Of a stretch of DNA of 64,000 nucleotides, positions 43,321-52,238 are shown in pieces. Both the position numbers and the translations under genes were made by a program. This DNA comes from DASYQD01 sp963846495. GTDB taxonomy: Bacteria > Acidobacteriota > Thermoanaerobaculia > Multivoradales > JAIOJS01. Under the pieces are notes generated by a model. That model had not been told where the DNA came from. It saw only the letters and a list, made by a program, of their open reading frames with translations, and ran no database searches. Position 1 is the stretch's first letter; the number at the start of each line of letters is the position of its first letter. The DNA lies in NCBI GenBank assembly GCA_963846495.1, contig CAWJWP010000016.1:1-64000 (forward strand), written 5' to 3'.

Positions 43321-45717
43321 TCACCGCGGCGGAGCGAACGCGGCGAGGAGCAGGTCGAGCGTCGAGCGCCAGCGGCCCCAGCTGCCGGGACCGGCGGTGC
43401 TCGACACCTGCACGTCGGCGCCCGCCGACTTGAGCAGCTCGATCAGCTCGCGCGTATCGCCAGGCGAGTCGAAATTCTGGCGCGGATCGGCGATGTCGCC
43501 GGCCGAGCTCTCCACCCAGGCTCGCAGGCCGGCGAGCTTCGCCTCGCGCACCAGCGGGAAGAGACGTTCGCGGTACGGGCCGACGCGGAAGAACGACTGC
43601 ACGCCGAGGAAGCCGAAGGCGTCCGGGTGCCGGGCGACGGTCCGCACCGCGGCCTGGCCGCCGCTGGTCACGCCGATGATCGCGCGCGAGGCGCGGCGCG
43701 CATCCGTGCGATACCTGGAGTCGAGCGCCGGCAGCAGCTCCTTCACCACCAAGTCGGCATAGGCGTCGACCAGCTCGGTCCCGTACTCCGGAAAACCGGT
43801 GCGCGGCACGAACGCGACGATGGCCGGGGCGGCAGCGCTACCGAGGACGGCGTCGAGGACGCGCGGGTAAAGGCCGAAGTCCTTCGCCCAAGCGCCGTGG
43901 TTGACCACCACCAGCGGGTAGCGCTCGCTGCCGCTCTCGTAGCCGGCCGGGAGGTAGACGGTGATCTCGCGCTTCCCTTCGCGGATCTTGCTCTCGAGCT
44001 CGAAGGTCTCGAGCTTCCCCTTGGCAGCCGGCTCGGCGGCGCCGGCCGCGAGATGCGCGGGGATGCGGAATCCCGGCATGCGCAGGTCGCTGCCCTCGCC
44101 CTGCGGCCCCGCGGTCCGCAAGGGATTCAACGGGTCCACGGCCGGATCGGCGTAGTCGATGCCGTACCTGTATTCGTAGTGCGCGGCCGGATCGAGATCG
44201 ACCGAGCGATAGAACAGGTCGGTGCCGGGGACGCGGACCATCGGCAGCTCGCCCTCGACGATGTTCCAGTTGCCGTTCAAGCCGACGTCGGACTTGGCGC
44301 GGGCAACGAACGTCACGCGGCCGCTCGCGTCGACGAGCGGCAGGCTCTTCTGGGCGCCGAGGAAGGCGTCGACTCGCGCCTGCCGCTCGGCCGCGGGCGC
44401 CTTCTCCACCGCGCTCAAGAGCGCTGCGAACGCCGACACCGGCGCCGAGCCCGCGTCGGCGACGACGGCCAATTCCGCTGCACCCGCGGTCACCCGCAAC
44501 GCCGCCATCTCCTTCAGGTTGCGCACCAGCACCAGGCCGCCGCCGGGCTGGTCGATCACCGTCGGCGTGCTGTAGCCGGTCTCTCCGAGGGCGGCGGCGC
44601 GTCCCACCTCTTCGTAACCACCGGGCGCCGCCTTGACCCTGACCAAGGCGCCGCCTTCGCCGACGATCACTAACTGGCCGTCGACGAGAGTCATCCCGAG
44701 CCCGCCGGGCGGGCGCGACTTCCACAGTGTCTTGCCGGTCGCCGGATCGACCGCGGTGAGGAACCGACCGCTGTAGCCGTAGAGCGTGCCCTGGTGCAGC
44801 ACGGGCACGGCAAACGAGCGCTGGATGGAGCTCGTGCGCCAGAGCTCGCGCGTGCTCCAGGCCCCGCCTTCGCGACTGACCGTCAGCACCGCCGACTCGT
44901 CGTTGAGTTGAATGAGAAATCGCCCGTCGCCGAGCTCGACGGGTTGGCCGGAGAAGTCGTCACCGCCCTCTTTGGTGTGCTCGTGCTTCCAGCGCTCGGC
45001 TCCGGTTTTCGGATCGAGCCCGGCGAGGTGCCGATTGGTGAACACCACGACCTGCCGCTCCCCCGCCACGTCGGCGACCAGCGGCGTCTGATAGCCCACC
45101 ACGTCGTCTCCCCACGACCAGGCGAGCGCGCCGTCGCGCTGGCCGAGCGCCAGCAGGGTCTTGCCCGCCGCCCCACCGGAGAGCACGAGGACGAGATCGT
45201 CGACCAACACAGGCGAGGCCGCATGGCCGTAGACAGGCGACCGCGAGTCGCTCTCGCCGAGGGTCCGCGACCAGGCGACGGCGCCGTCGGCGAGGTTGAG
45301 AGCGACGAGGTGGCCGCGCGGCCCGAGCGCGAAGACCCGATCGCCCGCGATCGCCGGCGTGGCGATGGGGCCGTCGTCCGAGCCGTCGTGTCCCTTGTAG
45401 AACGGCGCCAGCTGGTGCTTCCAGCGGTCCTTGCCGGTGGCGAGGTCGAAGGCAAGGACGACGTCGTGCTCGCCGTCGACGGCCATCGTCACCCCGACTC
45501 CGCCGGCGGTCGAGATCGCCGAGTAACCCGACCCGATGGGGCGCTTCCAGACGACCTCGAGCCCCTTCGCGGGATCGAGGATCCCCGCTGCCGCGGTGCC
45601 GTCGCCCCGGTTGCCGCGAAAGGCCGGCCAGTCCGTGGTCGCGGCTGCGGCGAGGGTCGGCGTGGCGGTCAGAGCGACGACGAGCCATCCGGCGATGTCG
45701 ACGGGCCTCAGCGACAT
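43321..45717 (-). CDS. Exported PQQ-type beta-propeller fused to a degenerate esterase domain
   Basis: A 798-residue protein with GGAGG before the ATG and a signal peptide (WLVVALTATPTLAAAA). Residues about 30-400 are a PQQ-like propeller (WPAFRGNRGDG, then LDPKTGAERWKHEHT and VDPATGKTLWKSRPPG type blades). An E-set-like domain follows (LNGNWNIVEGELPMVRVPG), then an alpha/beta-hydrolase domain of the esterase D/enterochelin esterase type (KREITVYLPAGYESGSERYP). Where the nucleophile serine is expected the sequence is GVTSGGQAA, with Thr in its place (about residue 680), and the usual catalytic His region reads GPGSWGRWRS with no His. It may therefore be a binding protein rather than an enzyme. 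Its start is about 180 bp from the divergent M4-like protease gene. Confidence 0.83.
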   Translation of the reverse strand: MSLRPVDIAGWLVVALTATPTLAAAATTDWPAFRGNRGDGTAAAGILDPAKGLEVVWKRPIGSGYSAISTAGGVGVTMAVDGEHDVVLAFDLATGKDRWKHQLAPFYKGHDGSDDGPIATPAIAGDRVFALGPRGHLVALNLADGAVAWSRTLGESDSRSPVYGHAASPVLVDDLVLVLSGGAAGKTLLALGQRDGALAWSWGDDVVGYQTPLVADVAGERQVVVFTNRHLAGLDPKTGAERWKHEHTKEGGDDFSGQPVELGDGRFLIQLNDESAVLTVSREGGAWSTRELWRTSSIQRSFAVPVLHQGTLYGYSGRFLTAVDPATGKTLWKSRPPGGLGMTLVDGQLVIVGEGGALVRVKAAPGGYEEVGRAAALGETGYSTPTVIDQPGGGLVLVRNLKEMAALRVTAGAAELAVVADAGSAPVSAFAALLSAVEKAPAAERQARVDAFLGAQKSLPLVDASGRVTFVARAKSDVGLNGNWNIVEGELPMVRVPGTDLFYRSVDLDPAAHYEYRYGIDYADPAVDPLNPLRTAGPQGEGSDLRMPGFRIPAHLAAGAAEPAAKGKLETFELESKIREGKREITVYLPAGYESGSERYPLVVVNHGAWAKDFGLYPRVLDAVLGSAAAPAIVAFVPRTGFPEYGTELVDAYADLVVKELLPALDSRYRTDARRASRAIIGVTSGGQAAVRTVARHPDAFGFLGVQSFFRVGPYRERLFPLVREAKLAGLRAWVESSAGDIADPRQNFDSPGDTRELIELLKSAGADVQVSSTAGPGSWGRWRSTLDLLLAAFAPPR

Positions 45718-45870
45718 GGAACCTCCTTGAACGCGGCGAAGGGCTTCGCCCCCTGCTGCTACGTCGTCGGGCCCTCAAGGTTGCCTGACGATGTCGGAGA
45801 ACCGCAGGACGTCTCGTACCTCTGCCTGATAGCTCCCGACCTCGTCGCTCGCGTCTTCGAATGTAGGCAC

Positions 45871-45898
45871 CCAGGAGCTGACCCCAAGGAGCTGACCC
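45871..45898 (+). repeat. Two-unit tandem repeat providing the ribosome site of the M4-like gene
   Basis: CCAGGAGCTGACCCC is followed directly by AAGGAGCTGACCC and then the ATG at 45899. The AAGGAG of the second unit is well placed as the ribosome binding site. Apart from this, the 181-bp gap shows no gene. Confidence 0.5.
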
Positions 45899-48796
45899 AT
45901 GAGCCCACGTTCTCCCGTCGTCGCTCTCGAGCACGCCTGCCCTCCGAGCCTCCGCACCCCACGTCGTTCGTCGGTGCGTGGTCGCCTGGCCGTGGCCCTG
46001 CTGCTCGCCGCACATAGCGTCGCTTCTGCTCGCGCCGTGGCGTCCCCGCCGGAGCCAGATCTTCAGGTGCTGGCGCTCGAGAAGCTTCGCAAGGGCTCCC
46101 AGCACGCCGTGTCCGTTGCCTTCGAGGAAGGGATTCCGCGCCACGTGGCCGCGAAGATCGTCCTGCCGCCGCAATCCTTCGCGGATCCGGTCAGCCGGGC
46201 GCTGGCGTTCCTCGACACCTATCGCGATCTCTACCGGCTGGAGTCCCCGCGCGCCGATCTCTACCTGCGGCGCGTGGTGTCGGACGAGTGGGGCCATCAC
46301 GTCTTCTTCGGTCAGCACCGCGACGGGATTCCCCTCTTCGGGGCCGAGCTCGCCGTTCACCTGGATGCGGATCACGTCACCGGCACGAATGGCAGCTGGC
46401 TCCCATCGCCGTTACCTTCTCCGGAGGTCCGCATCGCCGCCGAGGGCGCGTTGCGCATCGCCCTCGAGGCCGCCGGCGAAGGGGCTTCGGCAAGCGGGGC
46501 GCCGCGGCTGCTCTACTTCGACCGCAGCTCCTTCGGTGGGGAACAAGCCGGCTCGGCCGTCCGGCTCGCGTGGCGCGTGCCCGTGACGAGCTCCGCCGGC
46601 TCCACGGTGCCGGGTCAGTACCTGGTGGATGCCCTCGACGGTCTCGTGCTCGTGCAGCTGCCGGCGACCTTCGAGCAGGCGCCCTCGCCGCGGTTCGACA
46701 TCCGGTCGGCCGGCGGGCCGTTCCGGCGCTGCGAGGACTTCAACCGCGCGGTCCGGTGGTTCACCGCCGCGGGACCCACCGCCGACTACCCCGGCGGCGA
46801 TCGCGACGGCGACAACGCGCTGGCGTTCCTGCGCGAGTCGTACACCTACTTCTCCGGCCCACCGTTCCTCCGCCGCGGCTGGGACGGCCTCGACGGGACG
46901 GTGCCGCTCCTCGTGCACACCGACGGCACCGGCTACCGGCGCGACTGCAACGTCCTGCTCTTCGAGAACGACTTCGTGACGCGCGACGTGCTGGCCCACG
47001 AGTACACCCACGGAATCGTGGCGCGCACCGCGCTCCTCGACGGCACGCCCAACGCGCGCAGCCTCAACGAGAGCTATGCGGACGTCTTCGCGGCCATGAT
47101 CGACCGCGACGACTGGCTCATCGGCGAGGACCTGCCGGGCGCCGTGATCCCCGCCGGTGCGCTGCGCGATCTGAGCGACCCGCCGCGAGTGCCGATCCGG
47201 CTCCCCGGCGGACGTGTCGCCACGCCGCCCGACCACATGCGCGACTTCAGCACCAGCGTCGACCCTCTGCGCGAGCCCCACGTCAACTCCACGATCCCCA
47301 GCAAGGCCGCCTACCTGCTCAGCCGCGGCGGCATCCACAACGGGCTCACCGTCGGCGCCCTCGGCCGCGACCGCGTGGCCGCCCTCTACTACGACGTGCT
47401 CACTCGCCGCCTGACCGCCTCCACGAGCTTCGACGACGCGGCCCGGCAGACGATCGAGCAGGCCCGGCGCTACGCCGACGAGGGACGGTCCGGGTGGTCG
47501 TGGCCGGACGTGTGCACGGTCGCCAACGCCTTCTCGGCGGTGGGGCTGGGCCGGGCCGACCAGGACTGCGACGGCACGCCCGACGACGGCGACGCGGACG
47601 ACGACGGCGACACCATCCTCGACAGCAGCGACCTCTGCCCTCACGTCGCCGATCCGCGGCAGGAGGACACCGACGGCGACGGAGCGGGCGACGCCTGCGA
47701 CGACGACGACGACGCCGACGGGATCCTCGACGACGGCAACGGCTCGGGGCTGGTGGGTGACGGCCGCTGCGCAGGGGGCGCCACGGCGGGCTGCGACGAC
47801 AACTGCCGCGTGGTTGGGAACCCCGCCCAGGCCGACCGCGAGAGCAACGGCATCGGCGACGCCTGCGAGGATCCGGACCGCGACGGCGTCGCGAACGACG
47901 GCGACGGCTCGGGGATCGTCGGCGACGCGCGCTGCACGGGCGGAAGGCGATCGGGATGCGACGACAACTGCATCGGCACCGACAACCGCGACCAGGCCGA
48001 TGCCGACGGCGACCGCATCGGGGACGCCTGCGACGGCGACGCGGACAACGACGGAGTGCCGTTCTTCGATCCGCTCACCGGCGTCGCGGACAACTGCCCG
48101 CTGCACTGGAACCCCGATCAGTCGGATGGCGACGTCGACGGCGTCGGCGATGCCTGCGACAACTGCGGCGCGGCGGCCAACGCGGATCAGGCGAACCACG
48201 ACCGCGACCCCTTCGGCGATGCCTGCGATGCCGACGACGATGACGACGGCATCCTCGACGACGGCGACGGATCCGGCACCGCCGGCGACCGGCCGTGTAG
48301 CGGCGGCATGACGACCGGCTGCGACGACAACTGCCCGCTCACACCCAACGCGACGCAGGTCGACCTCGACGAGAACGGTGTCGGCATCGCCTGCGATCCC
48401 GACGAGCAGCGCATCCCGCTGCTGGCGGAGCAGGCTTCGCTCCGCCTCCTGCTGCTCGACTCCGGGCCGGTGCGGATACCGATCCTGCCCTGCATCGCGG
48501 GCTTGACGTGCCCGCCGATCCTGGACCGCTACCTCACCCGGGTCCGTATCGAGGGCTTGGCGAACGTCAGTGGACGCATCGTCGACGACGAAGGGACGGT
48601 GGTGGGGCAACCCGCCCCGAGCGACAAGGGATGGGCCTTCTACGCCTCGCCGGACTACCACTACCTGGCGCCCGGGCTGCAGACGGCGAAGCCCTACCAG
48701 GGCCGGCAGTACTTCCTGGAGCTGTGGCCGACCGACGGGCAGCCTACGGGCGCGCAGCTCATGCGGCTGCAGGTCGAGAGCGCCATCACTCAGTGA
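45899..48796 (+). CDS. Secreted M4-like (thermolysin type) metalloprotease with thrombospondin type 3 repeats
   Basis: A 965-residue protein. A twin-Arg-containing N-terminus (PRRSSVRGRLAVALLLAAHS) acts as signal peptide. A propeptide of the FTP kind (about 60-260; ALAFLDTYRDLYRL, QHRDGIPLFGAELAVHLDA) precedes the catalytic domain with the zinc site HEYTHGIV (His367, His371) and the third ligand region SLNESYADVFAAM (Glu391). The last 400 residues are thrombospondin type 3-like calcium repeats (many DxDGxGDACD units), then a short beta domain. The protease should be secreted and calcium-stabilised. Its C-terminal repeats are far more extensive than in standard M4 enzymes and resemble those of outer-membrane or surface-bound proteins. 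Confidence 0.87.
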   Translation: MSPRSPVVALEHACPPSLRTPRRSSVRGRLAVALLLAAHSVASARAVASPPEPDLQVLALEKLRKGSQHAVSVAFEEGIPRHVAAKIVLPPQSFADPVSRALAFLDTYRDLYRLESPRADLYLRRVVSDEWGHHVFFGQHRDGIPLFGAELAVHLDADHVTGTNGSWLPSPLPSPEVRIAAEGALRIALEAAGEGASASGAPRLLYFDRSSFGGEQAGSAVRLAWRVPVTSSAGSTVPGQYLVDALDGLVLVQLPATFEQAPSPRFDIRSAGGPFRRCEDFNRAVRWFTAAGPTADYPGGDRDGDNALAFLRESYTYFSGPPFLRRGWDGLDGTVPLLVHTDGTGYRRDCNVLLFENDFVTRDVLAHEYTHGIVARTALLDGTPNARSLNESYADVFAAMIDRDDWLIGEDLPGAVIPAGALRDLSDPPRVPIRLPGGRVATPPDHMRDFSTSVDPLREPHVNSTIPSKAAYLLSRGGIHNGLTVGALGRDRVAALYYDVLTRRLTASTSFDDAARQTIEQARRYADEGRSGWSWPDVCTVANAFSAVGLGRADQDCDGTPDDGDADDDGDTILDSSDLCPHVADPRQEDTDGDGAGDACDDDDDADGILDDGNGSGLVGDGRCAGGATAGCDDNCRVVGNPAQADRESNGIGDACEDPDRDGVANDGDGSGIVGDARCTGGRRSGCDDNCIGTDNRDQADADGDRIGDACDGDADNDGVPFFDPLTGVADNCPLHWNPDQSDGDVDGVGDACDNCGAAANADQANHDRDPFGDACDADDDDDGILDDGDGSGTAGDRPCSGGMTTGCDDNCPLTPNATQVDLDENGVGIACDPDEQRIPLLAEQASLRLLLLDSGPVRIPILPCIAGLTCPPILDRYLTRVRIEGLANVSGRIVDDEGTVVGQPAPSDKGWAFYASPDYHYLAPGLQTAKPYQGRQYFLELWPTDGQPTGAQLMRLQVESAITQ

Positions 48797-48876
48797 CGGC
48801 GCGAACCTCGGCTACGAGGGTCCGTGCGGATCGAGGAGCCGGTGCGACTGCACGGTCGCCTGCGTGCAATCGAGAC

Positions 48877-49050
48877 GTGCGTCTTGCGGTGCTTATCACG
48901 CTCGTCGTTCTCGCCGCCTACGCGCCGATGGAAGCGGTAACTCCTCCCTGCGGTCTTGCCCCGTGCCTTGGGAGTCTCATCGAAGGACTTGATGAGTCTC
49001 ATGAGCCGCGCCTGAATGCTGCGTGCGTGCGGTCGCCTGCGTACCAATGA
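48877..49050 (+). CDS. Possible small exported peptide
   Basis: A 57-residue frame from a GTG at 48877: a hydrophobic N-terminus (RLAVLITLVVLAAYAP) is followed by a short Cys-containing stretch (TPPCGLAPCLGSLIEGLD). There is no ribosome site; a TGCAAT box lies only a few bases upstream, so translation would have to be leaderless. The rest of the 283-bp gap between the M4-like and ankyrin genes shows no gene. Low confidence. Confidence 0.2.
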   Translation: MRLAVLITLVVLAAYAPMEAVTPPCGLAPCLGSLIEGLDESHEPRLNAACVRSPAYQ

Positions 49051-49079
49051 GTAGACTGCCCCCAACTCCGGAGGTGCGT

Positions 49080-51257
49080 ATGGCCGCCCCACGACGCTCC
49101 CGCTCCGCTCTCGTCGGAGGGATCGCCCTCCTCGTCTTCGCTGTTGCCGGCACAGCCCGTGGCGCCGACGACCCCGGGGAGGCGCTGCGCGAAGCGGCGC
49201 GCGCCGGGGACCTGGCGCGCATCGACGCGCTGCTCGCCGCCGGGGTCGCGGTCGACGCGCCCGCGCGCTACGGCCAGACGCCGCTCTACTTCGCGGCCGA
49301 GAAGGGGCAGCTCCAGGCGGCGCGGCGGCTCGTCGAACGCGGCGCCAACGTCAACGCTCGCGACACCTTCTTCGGATCCACGGTGCTCGACCAGGCGCTC
49401 GGCAGCAAGAATTCGGAGCTGGCGCGCTACCTACTCGCCAAGGGAGCGCGCGATGCCGCCGCCGCGCTCGCGGCCGCCGTCGAGAACGACGACCTGGAGC
49501 TGGCTCGCGCGGCGCTCGCCACCGGCTTCGTCGAGCCGCTCGACTTGATGGCCGCGCGCAAGGCGGTGGAGGGTGGCGCCGGAGCGAGCCTGCGCGAGAC
49601 GTTGGGCGCGGCGACGGTGAAGCCGCGGCAGCGGCCTCCCTATCAGGCGCCGCCGGCGCGGCTGCAGCTCTACGCCGGACGCTACCGTCTCGAGCCCGGC
49701 AAGGACGCCACGGTCGCCGTCCGCGGCAACGGCTTGGTGCTCACGCTGCCGGGCGAGAAGGAGACGGCGCTCGCCGCCGTCGACGAGGATCGCTTCGACA
49801 CCGCCGACGGCAACCTCTCGCTCGTCTTCAGCGGCCGCGCGGGGCTCGTCGAGTGGCTGCGCATCAACCGCGGCGGCGAGCTCTCGTTCGCGAGCGCGGT
49901 GACCTTCGACCCGACGCCGATCCGTGCGGCCACCGGCGCCGCGGCGGCCGCGGCCGCGCCGATCGATCCGCCTCGCCCTTGGCCGCAGTTTCGCGGCCCG
50001 CGCGCCTCCGGAGTGGGCGACGGCCAGGGAGCGCCCGCGGTCTGGAACGTCGCGACGGGCGAGGGCGTGCGCTTCAAGACGCCTATACCCGGCATTGGTC
50101 TCTCGAGCCCGATCGTCTGGGGCGACCGGATCTTCGTCACCAGCGCCGTCAGCGGCAAGGGCGACACCACCTTCCGCACCGGCCTCTACGGCGACGGCAC
50201 GTCGGTCGACGACCTCTCGGAGCACTCCTTCCGGCTCTATGCCCTCGACACCAAGAGCGGCCGCGTCGTCTGGGAGCGCGAGGTCCATCGCGGCGCCCCG
50301 CAGGTGCGACGCCACCTCAAGTCGAGTCTCGCCAACGCGTCTCCGGTCACCGACGGCGAGCGCGTGGTGGTGCTCTTCGGCCCCGTCGGCAAGCTCGCCG
50401 CGTACGACTTCGACGGGAAGCAGCTGTGGCAGCGGGATATCGGCATCCTCGACTGCAACGACCCGCAGTCGGGCACCGCCGAGTGGGGGCATGCGAGCTC
50501 GCCCATCCTCTACGGCGACCTGGTCCTCGTGCAGGGCGACCGCCGCAAGGACTCGTTCCTCGCCGCGTATCGTCTGGCGACGGGAGAAGAGGTCTGGAAG
50601 GTGGCGCGCGAGGAGCTCTCCACCTGGGCGACGCCCAACGTCCTCGCCGCGCCCTCCGGTGACGAGCTGATCGCCAACGGGCCGACGATCCGCGCCTACG
50701 ACCCGCGCAGCGGGCGGGCGCTGTGGAGCCTGGGGCCCAGCTCCGACATCGTCGTCGCCACGCCGGTGATCGGCGACGGCATGGCCTTCGTGACTGCCGG
50801 CTATCCACCGGTGCGGCCGGTCTTCGCGGTGCGGCCCGGACAGCGCGGCGACCTCACGTTGCCGGCGGGTGCCCGCAGCAGCGCGGCCGTCGCGTGGAGT
50901 CACACGCGCGGCGGTACCTACATTCCCACTCCCATCCTCTACCGCGGCATCCTCTACACCTGCAACAACAATGGTTTCCTCACCGCCTACCGTGCGGAGA
51001 CCGGCGAGCAGCTGTCGCAGCTTCGTGTCTCGACGGCAGGCGCCTCGTTCGCCGCCTCGCCGGTGGCGGCCGACGGCAGGCTCTACATCGCCAGCGAGAC
51101 GGGGGACGTCTACGTCTTGCGGGCGGGCGCCGAGCCGGAGCTCCTGGCCGTGCAGCCGATGGGCGAGACGCTCATGGCGACGCCGGCGATCTCCGGTGGC
51201 CTGCTCGTCGTGCGCACCCTCGGGCACGTCTTCGGGCTCGGCGGGCCGGCCGGTTGA
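49080..51257 (+). CDS. Exported ankyrin-repeat plus PQQ-propeller protein
   Basis: The ATG at 49080 follows GGAGG and opens a signal peptide (LVGGIALLVFAVAGTARG); 725 residues. Three or so ankyrin units (ALREAARAGDLARIDALLAA, GQTPLYFAAEKGQLQAARRL, ANVNARDTFFGSTVLDQAL) fill about residues 30-150. A small beta domain follows (YAGRYRLEPGKDATVAVRG), then a PQQ-like propeller from about 290 (WPQFRGPRASGVGDGQGAPA, LDTKSGRVVWEREVH, RLATGEEVWKVA). Both halves bind partners rather than catalyse in known proteins. It is followed 50 bp later by an alpha/beta hydrolase gene, likely in one operon. Function unknown. Confidence 0.85.
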   Translation: MAAPRRSRSALVGGIALLVFAVAGTARGADDPGEALREAARAGDLARIDALLAAGVAVDAPARYGQTPLYFAAEKGQLQAARRLVERGANVNARDTFFGSTVLDQALGSKNSELARYLLAKGARDAAAALAAAVENDDLELARAALATGFVEPLDLMAARKAVEGGAGASLRETLGAATVKPRQRPPYQAPPARLQLYAGRYRLEPGKDATVAVRGNGLVLTLPGEKETALAAVDEDRFDTADGNLSLVFSGRAGLVEWLRINRGGELSFASAVTFDPTPIRAATGAAAAAAAPIDPPRPWPQFRGPRASGVGDGQGAPAVWNVATGEGVRFKTPIPGIGLSSPIVWGDRIFVTSAVSGKGDTTFRTGLYGDGTSVDDLSEHSFRLYALDTKSGRVVWEREVHRGAPQVRRHLKSSLANASPVTDGERVVVLFGPVGKLAAYDFDGKQLWQRDIGILDCNDPQSGTAEWGHASSPILYGDLVLVQGDRRKDSFLAAYRLATGEEVWKVAREELSTWATPNVLAAPSGDELIANGPTIRAYDPRSGRALWSLGPSSDIVVATPVIGDGMAFVTAGYPPVRPVFAVRPGQRGDLTLPAGARSSAAVAWSHTRGGTYIPTPILYRGILYTCNNNGFLTAYRAETGEQLSQLRVSTAGASFAASPVAADGRLYIASETGDVYVLRAGAEPELLAVQPMGETLMATPAISGGLLVVRTLGHVFGLGGPAG

Positions 51258-51307
51258 CGGCAGCGGCGCCAGCCGGTCCGACGAGGAACGCGCGGGCGAT
51301 CGGAGCC

Positions 51308-52225
51308 ATGGCGCGTCTGGCGGCGACGTGCTTCGCCATCGCGGCTCTCGGCTGCGCCTCGACCACACCCTTCGAGGTGGTGCGCGCCCGGGTGCCCGCG
51401 GCGGAGATGCTCGAGCTCGACGGCCGCACCGTGCACGTCGAGCAGCACGGAGCCGGCGATGCGGTCGTGCTGCTCCACGGCTTCGGCGAGTCCACCTACT
51501 CCTTCCGCCACCTGGTGCCGGCCCTCGCCGAGCGATACCGGGTGATCGCCATCGACCTCAACGGCTTCGGCTATACGGATCGGCCCCGCGACCCCTCGCA
51601 CTACACCCTCGACGGCCAGCAGCGCCTGGTGCTCGCAGTCCTCGATCGGCTCGGCGTCGGGAGCGCGCACTTCGTCGGCCACTCCTACGGCGGCGGGCTC
51701 ACGCTCTGGATCGCCGCCCACCGCCCCGAGCGCGTGCGCTCGATGGTCCTCGTCGCCACCACGCTGCCGCGCTACAGCACGGACCAGCGCAGCCGCCTGG
51801 CCAACCTGCGTCCCCTCACCTTCGCCTACCTGCGGACGGTGGTGCTGCGCGAACGGTTCGTTCGCAAGGGCCTACGGTCCGTCTACGAAGACGACTCGCT
51901 GGCCACTCCCGAGGTGGTGCGCGCCTTCCTCGACCGGCTGCGGGTCGCCGGCATCGACGACGCCTACTTCGGCCTGCTCGCCGAGCTCGGCGAGCCGCCG
52001 GCGCTCGTCGACCTCAGCGCGATCGAGACGCCGGCGCTCCTCGTGTGGGGCCGGGAGGACGAGCGGACGCCGCTGCGCAACGGCGAGCGGATCGCGGCAG
52101 CCCTGCCGCGGGCGCGGCTCGCCGTGCTCGAGCGTTGCGGGCACGTGCCGATGGAGGAGAAGCCGCAGGAGCTGCTCGCCGAAGTGTTGCCGTTCCTGGC
52201 GGATCCCTCGCGACACCCGGAGTGA
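51308..52225 (+). CDS. Alpha/beta hydrolase, probable lipoprotein
   Basis: About 305 residues from the ATG at 51308. The N-terminus (CFAIAALGCAS) resembles a lipoprotein signal with Cys16, though the lipobox is not canonical. The hydrolase core reads AVVLLHGFGESTYSF, YRVIAIDLNGFGYTDRP, nucleophile in FVGHSYGGGL (Ser near 126), LLVWGREDERTP and the catalytic His in RCGHVPMEEKPQ (near 278). The triad is complete, so it should be an active esterase or related hydrolase in the envelope. The open frame extends much further upstream in the previous gene, but the translated part there is a shadow of that gene. Substrate unknown. Confidence 0.88.
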   Translation: MARLAATCFAIAALGCASTTPFEVVRARVPAAEMLELDGRTVHVEQHGAGDAVVLLHGFGESTYSFRHLVPALAERYRVIAIDLNGFGYTDRPRDPSHYTLDGQQRLVLAVLDRLGVGSAHFVGHSYGGGLTLWIAAHRPERVRSMVLVATTLPRYSTDQRSRLANLRPLTFAYLRTVVLRERFVRKGLRSVYEDDSLATPEVVRAFLDRLRVAGIDDAYFGLLAELGEPPALVDLSAIETPALLVWGREDERTPLRNGERIAAALPRARLAVLERCGHVPMEEKPQELLAEVLPFLADPSRHPE

Positions 52226-52238
52226 GTAGGATGGGGAC

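Noticed and set aside
47560..48420. Tandem DNA repeat in the M4-like gene
   Set aside because: It is explained by calcium-binding thrombospondin type 3 repeats in the protein.
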